Positions 36,232 to 45,425 of a DNA stretch of 64,000 bases are shown here, one piece after another; position 1 is the stretch's first letter, and each line of letters begins with the position of its first letter. The stretch spans positions 248,001-312,000 of the forward strand of contig JAURMC010000014.1 in NCBI GenBank assembly GCA_030830895.1, written 5' to 3'. Made by a program: the position numbers and the translations under genes. This DNA is from Crocinitomicaceae bacterium. Lineage in GTDB: Bacteria; Bacteroidota; Bacteroidia; Flavobacteriales_D; Crocinitomicaceae. The notes under the pieces are model-generated. The model saw only the letters and a program-made list of their open reading frames with translations, was not told the origin of the DNA and searched no databases.

Positions 36232-36819
36232 TTACTTTATTATTCTTAATACCGTTTTCCAAACCACGCCAAAATCACTCCAAACGGTTGCATTCGTTTG
36301 ATATGCCAAGTTAATGCGAATTTTTTCCGGCATAATTTCTTCTATATACGTTTTTTGTGGATCCAATGATTGGGAAAGCAACTTGTTTTCCTCAAAATAG
36401 GTTATTGAGGCAATATCGGTAATTCCTGGTTTATAATCCAAAACCCTTCGCTGTTCATTGCTGTATTGTGCAACATATTCCAACACCTCAGGACGTGGAC
36501 CAACCACACTCATTTCCCCTTTCAGCACGTTGATGAATTGGGGAAACTCATCGAGCTTGTATTTTCGGATGAAGGTCCCCGTACGTGTTACTCGAGGATC
36601 GCGCTCTCCAACGGTAAGTTTTCCTTCTCGTTCGGCATTGGGACGCATAGAACGAAACTTAATTAATTTAAAGGGTTTTCCCTTCAACCCAATGCGTTCT
36701 TGCCGGTAAAAAACCCCACCCTTGGATTCCAACACAATGCACAGTGACAGCAGCAATCCTACTGGAAAAAACAGGGCAAGAATAACCAACGACATGAGTA
36801 GGTCCATTAACCGCTTCAT
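36232..36819 (-). CDS. Bacterial sugar transferase (PglC/WcaJ-type initiating phosphoglycosyl transferase)
   Basis: 195 residues. One N-terminal re-entrant/membrane helix (about 5-30) is followed by FYRQERIGLKGKPFKLIKFRSM, then DEFPQFINVLKGEMSVVGPRP, the diagnostic motifs of the short monotopic class. It transfers a sugar-1-phosphate to undecaprenyl phosphate and so starts the glycan. It is the last gene of the minus-strand half of the glycan locus and overlaps the aminotransferase gene by 4 bp. Confidence 0.94.
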   Translation of the reverse strand: MKRLMDLLMSLVILALFFPVGLLLSLCIVLESKGGVFYRQERIGLKGKPFKLIKFRSMRPNAEREGKLTVGERDPRVTRTGTFIRKYKLDEFPQFINVLKGEMSVVGPRPEVLEYVAQYSNEQRRVLDYKPGITDIASITYFEENKLLSQSLDPQKTYIEEIMPEKIRINLAYQTNATVWSDFGVVWKTVLRIIK

Positions 36820-38021
36820 CCCATCACCTTATGGTATGCTACTTTTACTGCGCGAACGACGCTGTCCACTTGTTCATTGGTCAGGTTGTAATAGATGGGC
36901 AAAGAAATTTCGCGGGAATACTTATCATAGGCTATTGGATAATCCGAAATGCTGTACCCTAAATTCTTGTACGCCGTGAGCAAGGCCAAAGGCTGAAAAT
37001 GGACATTCACTGAAATATCTTGCTCAAAAATTTCGTGCATGATGGCGTCGCGTTGTGCCTCTGTAATTCCTTTGATGTTCAACTGGTATAAATGGCAGCA
37101 AGAAACCCTCTCAGCGTCTTCTCGCACAGGATTTTCAGCCCAATCTAAGCCCGCAAAAGACGTGGCATACTGCTCAAAAATTTCCCTTCTGCGGGTTAAC
37201 GTCTCATCGTAACGCGCCAGTTCCACTAGGCCAATTGAGGCTTGGAGGTCGGTCATATTGCACTTATATCCGGGCTCAATGACGTCGTAACGCCAAGCAC
37301 CCTTTTGCATTTTCGCCAGGGCATCTTTGGATTGGCCGTGTAAGATTTTAATGCAGAACAACTTGTACAATTCATCGTGGTCGAAGGCTGCCGGTAAGTT
37401 AAAGCAAATGGCTCCTCCTTCCGCAGTGGTCAAATTCTTTACCGCATGAAAAGAAAAACAGGTAATGTCCGCTACTGCGCCCATTTGTGCGCCTTTGTAA
37501 GTTGCTCCAAAACTATGGGCCGCGTCTGAGGCAATCAATATCCTGCCTAATTTTCGCTGCTCTTCGTTTGATGGAGTAAACAACGGTTTCGCCTCTTCCA
37601 CCAGTTGCTTGATGGCATCAAAATCGCAGGGCAATCCCGCAATATCCACTGGCATGATGGCTTTCGTATTGGGAGTAATGGCCTTACGAATGGCTTCAAT
37701 GCTGATGTTAAAATCGTCGGAATTGATGTCAACCATGACCGCTTTCGCGCCGGTATGCAATACCACATTAGCACTCGCGCAGTAGGTATACACCGGAATA
37801 ATAACCTCATCTCCTGATCCGATGCCCCACCAACGCAGCGCGACTTCCATTCCTGTGGTCCAAGCGCTTACGGCAACGGTTGTTTTACACCCTACATATT
37901 CGGTGATTTTCTTTTCAAATAACTTCGTTTTTGGACCTGTAGAAATCCAACCACTCCGTAAGGTATCGGTTACTTCATCAATTATTCTTTGGTCAATTCG
38001 AGGGGGAGAGAAAGGTAACAT
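36816..38021 (-). CDS. DegT/DnrJ/EryC1/StrS aminotransferase
   Basis: 401 residues. PLP-dependent sugar aminotransferase with the Asp in IASDAAHSFGA (Asp166) and the Schiff-base Lys195 in FHAVKNLTTAEGG. It most likely makes an amino-deoxy sugar nucleotide for the locus. It lies one base from the second DegT-like gene upstream and overlaps the sugar transferase downstream. Confidence 0.94.
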   Translation of the reverse strand: MLPFSPPRIDQRIIDEVTDTLRSGWISTGPKTKLFEKKITEYVGCKTTVAVSAWTTGMEVALRWWGIGSGDEVIIPVYTYCASANVVLHTGAKAVMVDINSDDFNISIEAIRKAITPNTKAIMPVDIAGLPCDFDAIKQLVEEAKPLFTPSNEEQRKLGRILIASDAAHSFGATYKGAQMGAVADITCFSFHAVKNLTTAEGGAICFNLPAAFDHDELYKLFCIKILHGQSKDALAKMQKGAWRYDVIEPGYKCNMTDLQASIGLVELARYDETLTRRREIFEQYATSFAGLDWAENPVREDAERVSCCHLYQLNIKGITEAQRDAIMHEIFEQDISVNVHFQPLALLTAYKNLGYSISDYPIAYDKYSREISLPIYYNLTNEQVDSVVRAVKVAYHKVMG

Positions 38022-38022
38022 A

Positions 38023-39168
38023 CTAGATAATTTCGTTTTTGTAAAGTTCGAGAAAATTAATCAATCTATGTACAGGTAAATCCAAGGGGAGATTAACAAT
38101 GTGCTTACTAACAAATACTGCATTTGGAAAATTAGAAACTTCCAAGCCCCAGGGTTTCAAGGAATCCAATACGGGATGCAAGGGGGAAATAAACCAATCT
38201 CCCATCGGGATTTTTCCTTTTTCAGCTTGCTGCAAGAACAACTCCCTATCCCTAACAAGCAGGGGATACTTAAGAAAGGCATGTTGCGCTAAATGTTCTG
38301 TTGGTACAGCTGTTTTGCCTTGACTGGTCAACCATTCATGCACTGAGATTCCCGAATTTTTGCGCTTCGAAATCACTTGATTTAATGTGCTTATCGCCTT
38401 AATTCCTGCTCTACATTGTACCTTACTCATTCCTTTTACATAGTCCTTCGGCATGTGAATCCCCTCCAATTCGGAGGCGCTGGAAGAGCCTACCACCAAC
38501 CCTTTTTTACTTAACCATCGATACATTCGAAGAAAGGTCCAATAAGTAAACCCTTTCAGCAAATAAGTCCTTGCCCAAATTAGAACAAACAGAATGAACC
38601 TATCCTTAGCATTTGGTTTGATTAATTTCGATTGCAAGGAATAAACGGATTGAAGTAATTCTTGATTATTTACCACCAACATTCCCCCAATTCCTGTAGA
38701 GAATGGCTTATTCCATTGACTAGAAAAAAATGAAGCATCGCTCCGAAGGCCATTAAAGACTCCCTGATGCTTTCCACCAAACCCATGGGTACAATCTTCG
38801 ATGGTAAAGATGCTGTGTTTTTTAGCTAAGGCAATTATCTCCGATACCTGCACACTCAATCCAAGCATATTTTGAATTAAAATCACTTTGGTTTTTGGAC
38901 TAATCGCCTTTTCAATCTGTTCAACATCGCAACATAGGCTATCCGGATTGATATCTACATAGACCGGAATTGCTCCCACATATAGAATGGCATTCGGAAC
39001 TACTACACACGTAAATGCAGGAAGAACAACCTCATCTCCCGGTCCAACTCCCATCGCTTTTAACATGGTGTATAACGCAACTCGTCCTTTCCAATAAAGC
39101 GAAACTTGCTCCACATCAATTTGGAGATACTCAGCGATTTTAGATTGATATGTGAGCTCCATATTCAT
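38023..39168 (-). CDS. DegT/DnrJ-family aminotransferase, divergent
   Basis: 381 residues. The fold-type I layout is retained: VVLPAFTCVVVPNAI, Asp125 in IEDCTHGFGG, and a Lys (154) in SSQWNKPFSTGIGG at the place of the PLP lysine. It is clearly diverged from its neighbour at 36816, so the two probably act on different sugars or in different steps. A transfer function on a lipid-linked sugar is also possible. Overlaps the GT2 gene by 4 bp. Confidence 0.88.
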   Translation of the reverse strand: MNMELTYQSKIAEYLQIDVEQVSLYWKGRVALYTMLKAMGVGPGDEVVLPAFTCVVVPNAILYVGAIPVYVDINPDSLCCDVEQIEKAISPKTKVILIQNMLGLSVQVSEIIALAKKHSIFTIEDCTHGFGGKHQGVFNGLRSDASFFSSQWNKPFSTGIGGMLVVNNQELLQSVYSLQSKLIKPNAKDRFILFVLIWARTYLLKGFTYWTFLRMYRWLSKKGLVVGSSSASELEGIHMPKDYVKGMSKVQCRAGIKAISTLNQVISKRKNSGISVHEWLTSQGKTAVPTEHLAQHAFLKYPLLVRDRELFLQQAEKGKIPMGDWFISPLHPVLDSLKPWGLEVSNFPNAVFVSKHIVNLPLDLPVHRLINFLELYKNEII

Positions 39169-40175
39169 ATCTTTCTAGAAGTAAAAGGTAAACTCAGTAA
39201 TCCGATTAAGGAACCAAGTCCGTACGAAAAATGAAGTAACTTAAAGCCAATCAGTACCATTAACACCATATTTTTTCCATTACGCGCCTGCCACGAAACG
39301 GCTAATAATATTCCGGTATAAGCGGTGAGCACTCCCAATGTAGCCAATGACCACCAAGGATTCCAGGTGATTAATGAAAGAAGGAGAGGAAGAATCCACG
39401 ACCCCATAAATAACATAGGGATAAAATGCCTTAAACTTAGAGAGGAAAAGGTTCGGGTAATAAATACTGTTTTTAAATTCCACTTGCCATTATTAAAGTT
39501 ATTCTTTGCCATGGCCCAAAGAGTTTCTCGTGCATAATAGGTGCATCTAGCCAATGGGGTTAAATATATCTTTCCGCCATTACGCAGCAAACGTTTGGAT
39601 AATTCCATGTCATGGTTTCGAATAAGTCGTTCATCATAGCCTCCTGAAGCTTTTAATTCTTGCGCATGGTATAATCCAAAGGGTACGGTGTCTACAGCAA
39701 TTACATCCGAAACTCCTGTTCTAAATTTAGCATTCCCTACCCCTACAGGATGCATGAGCACAGTACGAATAGACTCAGAAATCACGGTACTATTTTTAAC
39801 CTTAGTTTCCATGACACCTCCCACCGCAATGGCGTCAGTACGCTGTTTTATCGCAGAAAAAAGGGTATCAATATATCCATAATCAAAGGATGCGTGCGCA
39901 CCTGAAATTAAAATGTAGGTTCCTTGAGCGGCATGAACACCTATATTTAGTGCCCGGGGTGTAATCCGATCTGGATTGTTCAACACCTTCAGTTGGGGAT
40001 TCCTATGTGAAAGCTCGTTCAATAATGCTACGGTTCCATCGGTCGACCCTCCATCAATTACCAACAATTCCATGCGTGAAGGGTCTGTGCCATTTGACAA
40101 CAAGGAATCAATGCAATCTCTGATGTATCGCACCTCATTATAGCATGGAATCACTACAGAAACTTCAGGATTCAT
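39165..40175 (-). CDS. Glycosyltransferase family 2
   Basis: 336 residues from ATG 40175, which begins MNPEVSVVIPCYNE as GT2 enzymes do; a longer frame to 40241 would overlap the upstream gene by 77 bp. The GT-A core has VIDGGSTDGT, NPDRITPRALN and ETKV, with two or three C-terminal membrane helices (about 265-330). Adds a sugar to the lipid-linked glycan, identity unknown. Confidence 0.92.
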   Translation of the reverse strand: MNPEVSVVIPCYNEVRYIRDCIDSLLSNGTDPSRMELLVIDGGSTDGTVALLNELSHRNPQLKVLNNPDRITPRALNIGVHAAQGTYILISGAHASFDYGYIDTLFSAIKQRTDAIAVGGVMETKVKNSTVISESIRTVLMHPVGVGNAKFRTGVSDVIAVDTVPFGLYHAQELKASGGYDERLIRNHDMELSKRLLRNGGKIYLTPLARCTYYARETLWAMAKNNFNNGKWNLKTVFITRTFSSLSLRHFIPMLFMGSWILPLLLSLITWNPWWSLATLGVLTAYTGILLAVSWQARNGKNMVLMVLIGFKLLHFSYGLGSLIGLLSLPFTSRKI

Positions 40176-41409
40176 TCGATTGGTTATTAAGTACGGGATA
40201 AATCCCAATAAGCATACAACTCCATAACAACCAGAAAACAATGCCGGATTGACGTTCTAGCATCGATTCAAATAGACCATTGAAAGCAAAAGCGCAAACC
40301 ACAAGAATTAACAATTCTTGTTTATGTTTCCACCCAAACCACAACATACTTAACAACAATGCAAGTAACCAAAGCATACCAATCCACCCGGTTTCCACCG
40401 CCGTATGGAAAAACTGATTGTGAGGATTCAGGTGTTCCTTTGCTAAATTAACCTGACCGTATTCAAGAAGTTTTGCTTCTATTGCAAAAGGAAGGTTCCC
40501 AACCCCTACACCGTTTGGGTGTTCTTTTAAAAGTTCAGCAGAGGCGCTCCATAAAATCAAGCGGGCATCGTTTCCACGAATTTCTCCTCGGGGAACATGC
40601 GTATAGGCGTATGGGTCCTTCATATAATTTGAGACAAAAGAAACGGAATCAAACACATTACTTCGCAAGGAAGGAATTAAGTAAATTCCAAGGTAAAAAA
40701 CTACCACACCAGTAGTAAACACTCCGATAAGTATGGTCCAACCTTGTTTTTTTAACAACCAATATCCAACCAGCCATGTCATGAGTAGTGCAGCGAACAA
40801 TAAGCCCGACAAACTTTCTAAATGCACATGGGTATAAAGCAAAAAAAGTATCCCTACCGCCGATAACAGATGTTCCCTCATTGTTCGAGGGGTTTCCCAA
40901 CGCCTAAATAATATAAATAACCCTAAGGCGCAGAAAATAGAAACATACGTCGGGTGATGAAACAATCCTGAGAAATGTGACGAGAACAAATAGGCTGGAT
41001 TAAAATTGTGCTCCTCATAATTGAAAAATGCTCCCAAATAACACAAAAATAACATTAAAAACAAGGCGAATAAAAACCCGTTTTCTATCCTTCGTTTTTT
41101 CAGCGAAAAAGAAGGAACCAAAGAAAACACCAAAGGAAAGATTACAAATGACAGCTTTTTCTCCATTCCGAACATTGCTGCGTTCGGATCCATAGCATTG
41201 GTTGTATAAAGCGCATAAAATGGGAAAAACAAGGCGATGCCAACCAAGACTCCATTCAAATGAAAACGGAGATTTTTACTGATTGCTCCATAGAGAACGA
41301 TGAGAAAAAAAAGAATACACAACAATCCTGTTAGGTTGGGGAAAAGCATCCATGCCCCTATGAGTAAGGTAAGTGACCATTCGTATATGCTCGGATAATT
41401 CATCTTCAT
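40165..41409 (-). CDS. O-antigen ligase/polymerase-like membrane protein (1)
   Basis: 414 residues from ATG 41409, which overlaps the upstream stop (ATGA). About 11 hydrophobic helices, a large periplasmic loop with PRGEIRGNDARLILW (Arg-rich, as in WaaL/Wzy) and the late HNQFFHTAVETGWIGM, typical of PF04932. It either polymerises or ligates the glycan. A second family member is at 43175. Confidence 0.87.
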   Translation of the reverse strand: MKMNYPSIYEWSLTLLIGAWMLFPNLTGLLCILFFLIVLYGAISKNLRFHLNGVLVGIALFFPFYALYTTNAMDPNAAMFGMEKKLSFVIFPLVFSLVPSFSLKKRRIENGFLFALFLMLFLCYLGAFFNYEEHNFNPAYLFSSHFSGLFHHPTYVSIFCALGLFILFRRWETPRTMREHLLSAVGILFLLYTHVHLESLSGLLFAALLMTWLVGYWLLKKQGWTILIGVFTTGVVVFYLGIYLIPSLRSNVFDSVSFVSNYMKDPYAYTHVPRGEIRGNDARLILWSASAELLKEHPNGVGVGNLPFAIEAKLLEYGQVNLAKEHLNPHNQFFHTAVETGWIGMLWLLALLLSMLWFGWKHKQELLILVVCAFAFNGLFESMLERQSGIVFWLLWSCMLIGIYPVLNNQSNES

Positions 41410-42515
41410 AGGTTCAGTATCTCTGTGTAACACCTAACTAGTTTCTCCTCTTCAAGAGACCAATTATACGTATCTTTTACCCGTAGTATTCCTCGGTCAC
41501 CCATAGACTTTGCTAGCGTTGGGTTCGTTCTTAAATATTCAATCGCTTCGCCAATCGCTTTAGGATCTTTTGGATCGACGCATAGACCAAGCTCCTGTAC
41601 TTCAATTAGTTCCTTCCACAAAGGGAAATTAGAACCAATCACAGGAATTCCAGATGCCATATATTCAAAAATCTTATTGGGTTGGGCATTAATATGATTA
41701 GGAAAAGGAAGAAAGGTTACAATACCCGCAAATGCTTTTTGCTTAATAGACAAGGCTTCCTTTCGACTCACGTGACCGCATGGAACCACCTGACTCCATC
41801 CCGGGCTTTGTTCAAGTTCTTCTTGAAAGGATAGCGATAAGGTTCCTGCTAATTGCAAGGTAGTTTTGGTAAATTGCATCGCATCTACAAGCTGAGAAAT
41901 CCCTCTTATGTGCGTTAAGCCACCAATATAACACACATGGGAGCGCGACTCTAGGGACTCATCAAACTCTAATTCAGAGAGCAATGGATAGTTATTAATA
42001 TCAATTACTTGAGGATGAATTTTTTGAAAGCGATCTCGAATAAAAGGCGTTGCGGCAATCACGGCATCTACACGGTTAACGATAAAATTCTCATACCATT
42101 CAAAAAGAACAGAAAACACTCGGCTCATGGGTAAATAACTCTTTCCTATCAATTGCCTTGGCAAATCCTCATGGGCGTCATAAATCACCAATTTCCCTTT
42201 ACGTTTTAATTTAGGAACAATGCGCAGTAACTCTGGATCGTGAACATGATAAATAGAACCATCTAATGACAGGGCTTTTTCATACACGTGATTCACGGTT
42301 TGCCACATGCGTTTTAACCGACTTCCCGTTCGAGCAGGAACCGAATGTATGTGAACTCCTTCTTCAATCCGTTCTGTTACGCCAGATAAGACCAAATGTA
42401 CTTCAGCCGTTGGAAATCGTTTAGCCAAGGAACAACACTCCTTTAAAAATATTCGCACATCGAGGTCCGGATGTGCACTGCTTAGGTGAATGATTTTCAA
42501 CGGCGAAATCGACAT
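41406..42515 (-). CDS. Glycosyltransferase family 4
   Basis: 369 residues, GT-B fold. The N-terminal domain contains IHLSSAHPDLDVRIF and VIYDAHEDLPRQL. The C-terminal donor site contains CHVSRKEALSIKQKAFAG and FEYMASGIPVIGSNFPLWKE with the family E-x7-E motif. First gene of the minus-strand half. Its start is supported by a TACTTTTG element 4 bp upstream. Confidence 0.93.
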   Translation of the reverse strand: MSISPLKIIHLSSAHPDLDVRIFLKECCSLAKRFPTAEVHLVLSGVTERIEEGVHIHSVPARTGSRLKRMWQTVNHVYEKALSLDGSIYHVHDPELLRIVPKLKRKGKLVIYDAHEDLPRQLIGKSYLPMSRVFSVLFEWYENFIVNRVDAVIAATPFIRDRFQKIHPQVIDINNYPLLSELEFDESLESRSHVCYIGGLTHIRGISQLVDAMQFTKTTLQLAGTLSLSFQEELEQSPGWSQVVPCGHVSRKEALSIKQKAFAGIVTFLPFPNHINAQPNKIFEYMASGIPVIGSNFPLWKELIEVQELGLCVDPKDPKAIGEAIEYLRTNPTLAKSMGDRGILRVKDTYNWSLEEEKLVRCYTEILNL

Positions 42516-42519
42516 GAAA

Positions 42520-42527
42520 CAAAAGTA
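42520..42527 (-). promoter_or_regulatory. Promoter -7 element (TACTTTTG, minus strand)
   Basis: Minus-strand TACTTTTG, then TTTC, then ATG 42515. It forms the left arm of the divergent promoter region of the glycan locus. Confidence 0.68.
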
Positions 42528-42600
42528 TCAGAAAGGGAGCCACAAAACACATCCCTTTGATGGAGTTTTCCCCATAAGATGTTGAATAAAGCGCTTTTAG

Positions 42601-42608
42601 TATCTTTG
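42601..42608 (+). promoter_or_regulatory. Promoter -7 element (TATCTTTG)
   Basis: TATCTTTG ends 7 bases before ATG 42616 and forms the right arm of the divergent promoter region of the glycan locus. Confidence 0.66.
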
Positions 42609-42615
42609 ATGCCAT

Positions 42616-43191
42616 ATGCTAGGTAAACCAAGTTTATTGAAAAGAATTCTGCGAAGGATTTTCCCGACGCTAAGCCCGTATATGATTACACGAATTAAAG
42701 ACAAGAACGGGAAAAATATACCTGGCACACGAATTTCATCGCACACGTTTATTGATTATCCTGGCTCGCTTGATCTGGCTCAAGGTGTTTATATTGGACA
42801 TTTTAATGTACTTGAGGCCAGTCACGGATTAAGCATTGAGGAAGGCGTTCAGGTTACTACACACTGCGTAATCACTACCCATTCAAGCCATCAATCCATC
42901 CGCTTATACGGGTCTTCCTATGCAGGAAATGAAATGATTGGCTATGTTACGGGAGGCGTACAAATTGGTAAATTTTCCTTTATTGGTCCGCACAGTACCA
43001 TTATGCCTGGAACTAAAATTGGAAAAGGAAGTTTAGTGCACGCTTATAGCTATGTCAGGGGAGAATTTCCAGATTTTGCAATCATCGGTGGAAATCCCGC
43101 CATAGTACTTGGCGATACCAGAACATTAGACCGTGCACTGCTGGAGCAGTATCCTGAATTGAATTCTATGTATAATGAATGGTCGAACTAA
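42616..43191 (+). CDS. Hexapeptide-repeat acyltransferase
   Basis: 191 residues. Left-handed beta-helix repeats run from about 45 to 160 (YPGSLDLAQGVYIGHFNVLEA, VQIGKFSFIGPHSTIMPGTKIGKGSLVHAYS). HSSHQSI provides a candidate catalytic His, and the tail has the usual IIGGNPA. It is WcaF/Lac-acetyltransferase-like and probably acetylates a sugar of the glycan. Ends 17 bp inside the next gene. Confidence 0.92.
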   Translation: MLGKPSLLKRILRRIFPTLSPYMITRIKDKNGKNIPGTRISSHTFIDYPGSLDLAQGVYIGHFNVLEASHGLSIEEGVQVTTHCVITTHSSHQSIRLYGSSYAGNEMIGYVTGGVQIGKFSFIGPHSTIMPGTKIGKGSLVHAYSYVRGEFPDFAIIGGNPAIVLGDTRTLDRALLEQYPELNSMYNEWSN

Positions 43192-44395
43192 TTTGCTTAC
43201 CCTTGGGTGTGCAATGCTTGTATTACTCGATGCCTTCTTTATTCCAGATATTCGGATATCAACCCTATTACCTGCATTTCAACTCACAGATTTCTTACTA
43301 CCAATCATTGGACTCCTTTTATTCCCCCACTTAGCCCAGGTAAAAAAAGAATGGTGGTTTTTATCAATTGCATTGTTTGCAGGATACATGATACTTCCTA
43401 TTCTAATTAATGGACGAATCAAGCAATGGAACGATTATTTTGAACTTTATAAGGTTCTAAAATTAGGGGTGATTTTCTTATTATTTCGATTTATTAGAAC
43501 TCAATCATTATATAACCTAATAGCCGGCAGCTTCATTGCTTTAGTCCTTATTAATGTGCTACACTTTTACAACGTTTTTCATATAAATGACCTATTAACT
43601 TACACCTATGGTGATAGTATTCACTTCAAACTTTTTGGACGCGACTCACTCGGTAATCCAGCGGTAAAACGAATGTTAGGTACCTTGGGAAACCCAAACA
43701 CTAATGCCTTGATGTTTTTGTTTTTTACGATTTATTTTATGCCTTTAGAAAAGAACATTACCCAAAGGATACTTTTTTTCTCGGCACTTTTAATGGTGTT
43801 TTTATGTCAATCTAGGACCTCACTCCTGGCGGTAGGATGGATTATAATAGCGATGATCTTCCTAGGCCAAAAAGGCGGTGTTAAAAACACTGTATGGAAC
43901 ATTGTTATCTCAGTCGGATTATATGGCATCGCGACTATGTTGGCCACATCATTTTTCAAGTATTCAAGTTACAGCAATAGCCTGATCGATGGTTCGGCCC
44001 TTTACTCATCCTCATTGCGAAGTCGTTGGGAAACGTGGGGTATCCTATGGGACATGATTAAAACTAAACCCCTCTTTGGTTTCGGGCCCTATAAATCTTA
44101 TTTTACTACACATCAATTGTATTCAGAAAATGAATATTTATTGATTTGGTGGCGATATGGAGTCTTTGGATTGTTGTTTTATTTAGGGCTTTTTCTATTG
44201 CCATTTTGGGAATTGTTTCGCCGAAAATTCGATACGCACAGTGTGAAAGCGATGATTATGATTGGAGTAATGTTAATAAGTGCATTATCAAATAATCCAC
44301 TAACGGAACGTTCAATCTGTGTGCTTTTTATCTTTTTACTTGCTTCGGGTTTACCAAAAACAAAAGAACATGAAAAAACTCTTGCTCATTGGTAG
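43175..44395 (+). CDS. O-antigen ligase/polymerase-like membrane protein (2)
   Basis: 406 residues, about 11 helices. The periplasmic loop holds SRTSLLAVGW and ALYSSSLRSRWETWGILWDM, with KTKPLFGFGPYKSYF and ENEYLLIWWRYGVFG, as in Wzy/WaaL-type proteins. It differs in sequence from the protein at 40165. One may be the polymerase and the other the ligase. Confidence 0.86.
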   Translation: MNGRTNLLTLGCAMLVLLDAFFIPDIRISTLLPAFQLTDFLLPIIGLLLFPHLAQVKKEWWFLSIALFAGYMILPILINGRIKQWNDYFELYKVLKLGVIFLLFRFIRTQSLYNLIAGSFIALVLINVLHFYNVFHINDLLTYTYGDSIHFKLFGRDSLGNPAVKRMLGTLGNPNTNALMFLFFTIYFMPLEKNITQRILFFSALLMVFLCQSRTSLLAVGWIIIAMIFLGQKGGVKNTVWNIVISVGLYGIATMLATSFFKYSSYSNSLIDGSALYSSSLRSRWETWGILWDMIKTKPLFGFGPYKSYFTTHQLYSENEYLLIWWRYGVFGLLFYLGLFLLPFWELFRRKFDTHSVKAMIMIGVMLISALSNNPLTERSICVLFIFLLASGLPKTKEHEKTLAHW

Positions 44396-45425
44396 CAATA
44401 CCGGTAACGCACACCTAAAAAACTATTTAGAATTAGTTCGTGATTACTTCGATGAGGTCTTGGTTGTAAGTGATTTTCCTGTTGAATATGCTCCGTCTAA
44501 ATCAGTGTCATTTTCCCTTAAGAATCCGCTGAAAATTAGAAATTCTATTCAAAAACTAAAACAGATTATCCATGATTACAACCCGAATATTATCCATGTA
44601 CACCAAGCAAACAGCTATGCATTTATCGCAGGAAAAGCAAATAATGGCAGTAAACCTTTGGTACTCACTGCATGGGGAAGTGATATACTCCTTTTACCAA
44701 AAAGATCGATCATTCATCGGTGGTTGGTAAACCAGGCTTTAAGATTTGCTGATATTGTTACTGCAGACTCCGAACAAATGATTCAAGAAATACATACGCT
44801 TTACCCTGGGAAAGAGGCAATCAATGTAAACTTTGGAGTAGATATTGATTTGCCGGAGACAATGAATGCCGACCGTGAGCTCATTTTTTACTCGAATCGG
44901 ATGCATGAGCCGCTCTATCGAATCGAAGATATACTTAAAGAATTCAAGGCGTTATGCAAGGAATCAGACGGACAATTAATTCTTGCTGGAAAAGGAAGTT
45001 TAACTGAATCTCTTAAGGAATATACCAAACAAAACCAACTTATTAATCACGTTACCTTCGCTGGGTTTATTACAAAAACTCAGAATAAAGAAAACTATAT
45101 GAAGAGTAAGTTCTTTGTTTCAATTCCCAAAAGTGATGGTACATCGATTTCGTTACTGGAAGCTATGGCATATGGGTGTATTCCTGTGTTGTCCGATATC
45201 CCAGCAAATCGAGAATGGGTTGAGGACGGTAAAAACGGAATTATAATCGGTCAAACGGAACCATTAAGTATGGCCATTAATCGAGGGCTCGAATTGGATA
45301 TAGAAAAGGTTCAACAATTCAACCTTGATCTCATAAATCAACGTGCAACGAAAAGTGCTAATGCAACAATATTTAAAGGGATTTACTCTCGTATCTTAGC
45401 GTCTGAAGCCAAGGCAAAACGATAG
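44370..45425 (+). CDS. Glycosyltransferase family 4 (2)
   Basis: 351 residues from ATG 44370 (MKKLLLIGSNTGNA), overlapping the previous gene by 26 bp. GT-B motifs: IHVHQANSYAFIAGKA, LTAWGSDILLLPKR, SLLEAMAYGCIPVLSDIPANREWVEDGKNG with E-x7-E. Its 3' end overlaps the convergent flippase gene by 43 bp, so no room is left for a separate terminator. Confidence 0.92.
   Translation: MKKLLLIGSNTGNAHLKNYLELVRDYFDEVLVVSDFPVEYAPSKSVSFSLKNPLKIRNSIQKLKQIIHDYNPNIIHVHQANSYAFIAGKANNGSKPLVLTAWGSDILLLPKRSIIHRWLVNQALRFADIVTADSEQMIQEIHTLYPGKEAINVNFGVDIDLPETMNADRELIFYSNRMHEPLYRIEDILKEFKALCKESDGQLILAGKGSLTESLKEYTKQNQLINHVTFAGFITKTQNKENYMKSKFFVSIPKSDGTSISLLEAMAYGCIPVLSDIPANREWVEDGKNGIIIGQTEPLSMAINRGLELDIEKVQQFNLDLINQRATKSANATIFKGIYSRILASEAKAKR

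Noticed and set aside
39165-40241. Long start of the GT2 gene at 40241
   Set aside because: It would overlap the upstream gene by 77 bp; the GT2 fold starts at Met 40175.
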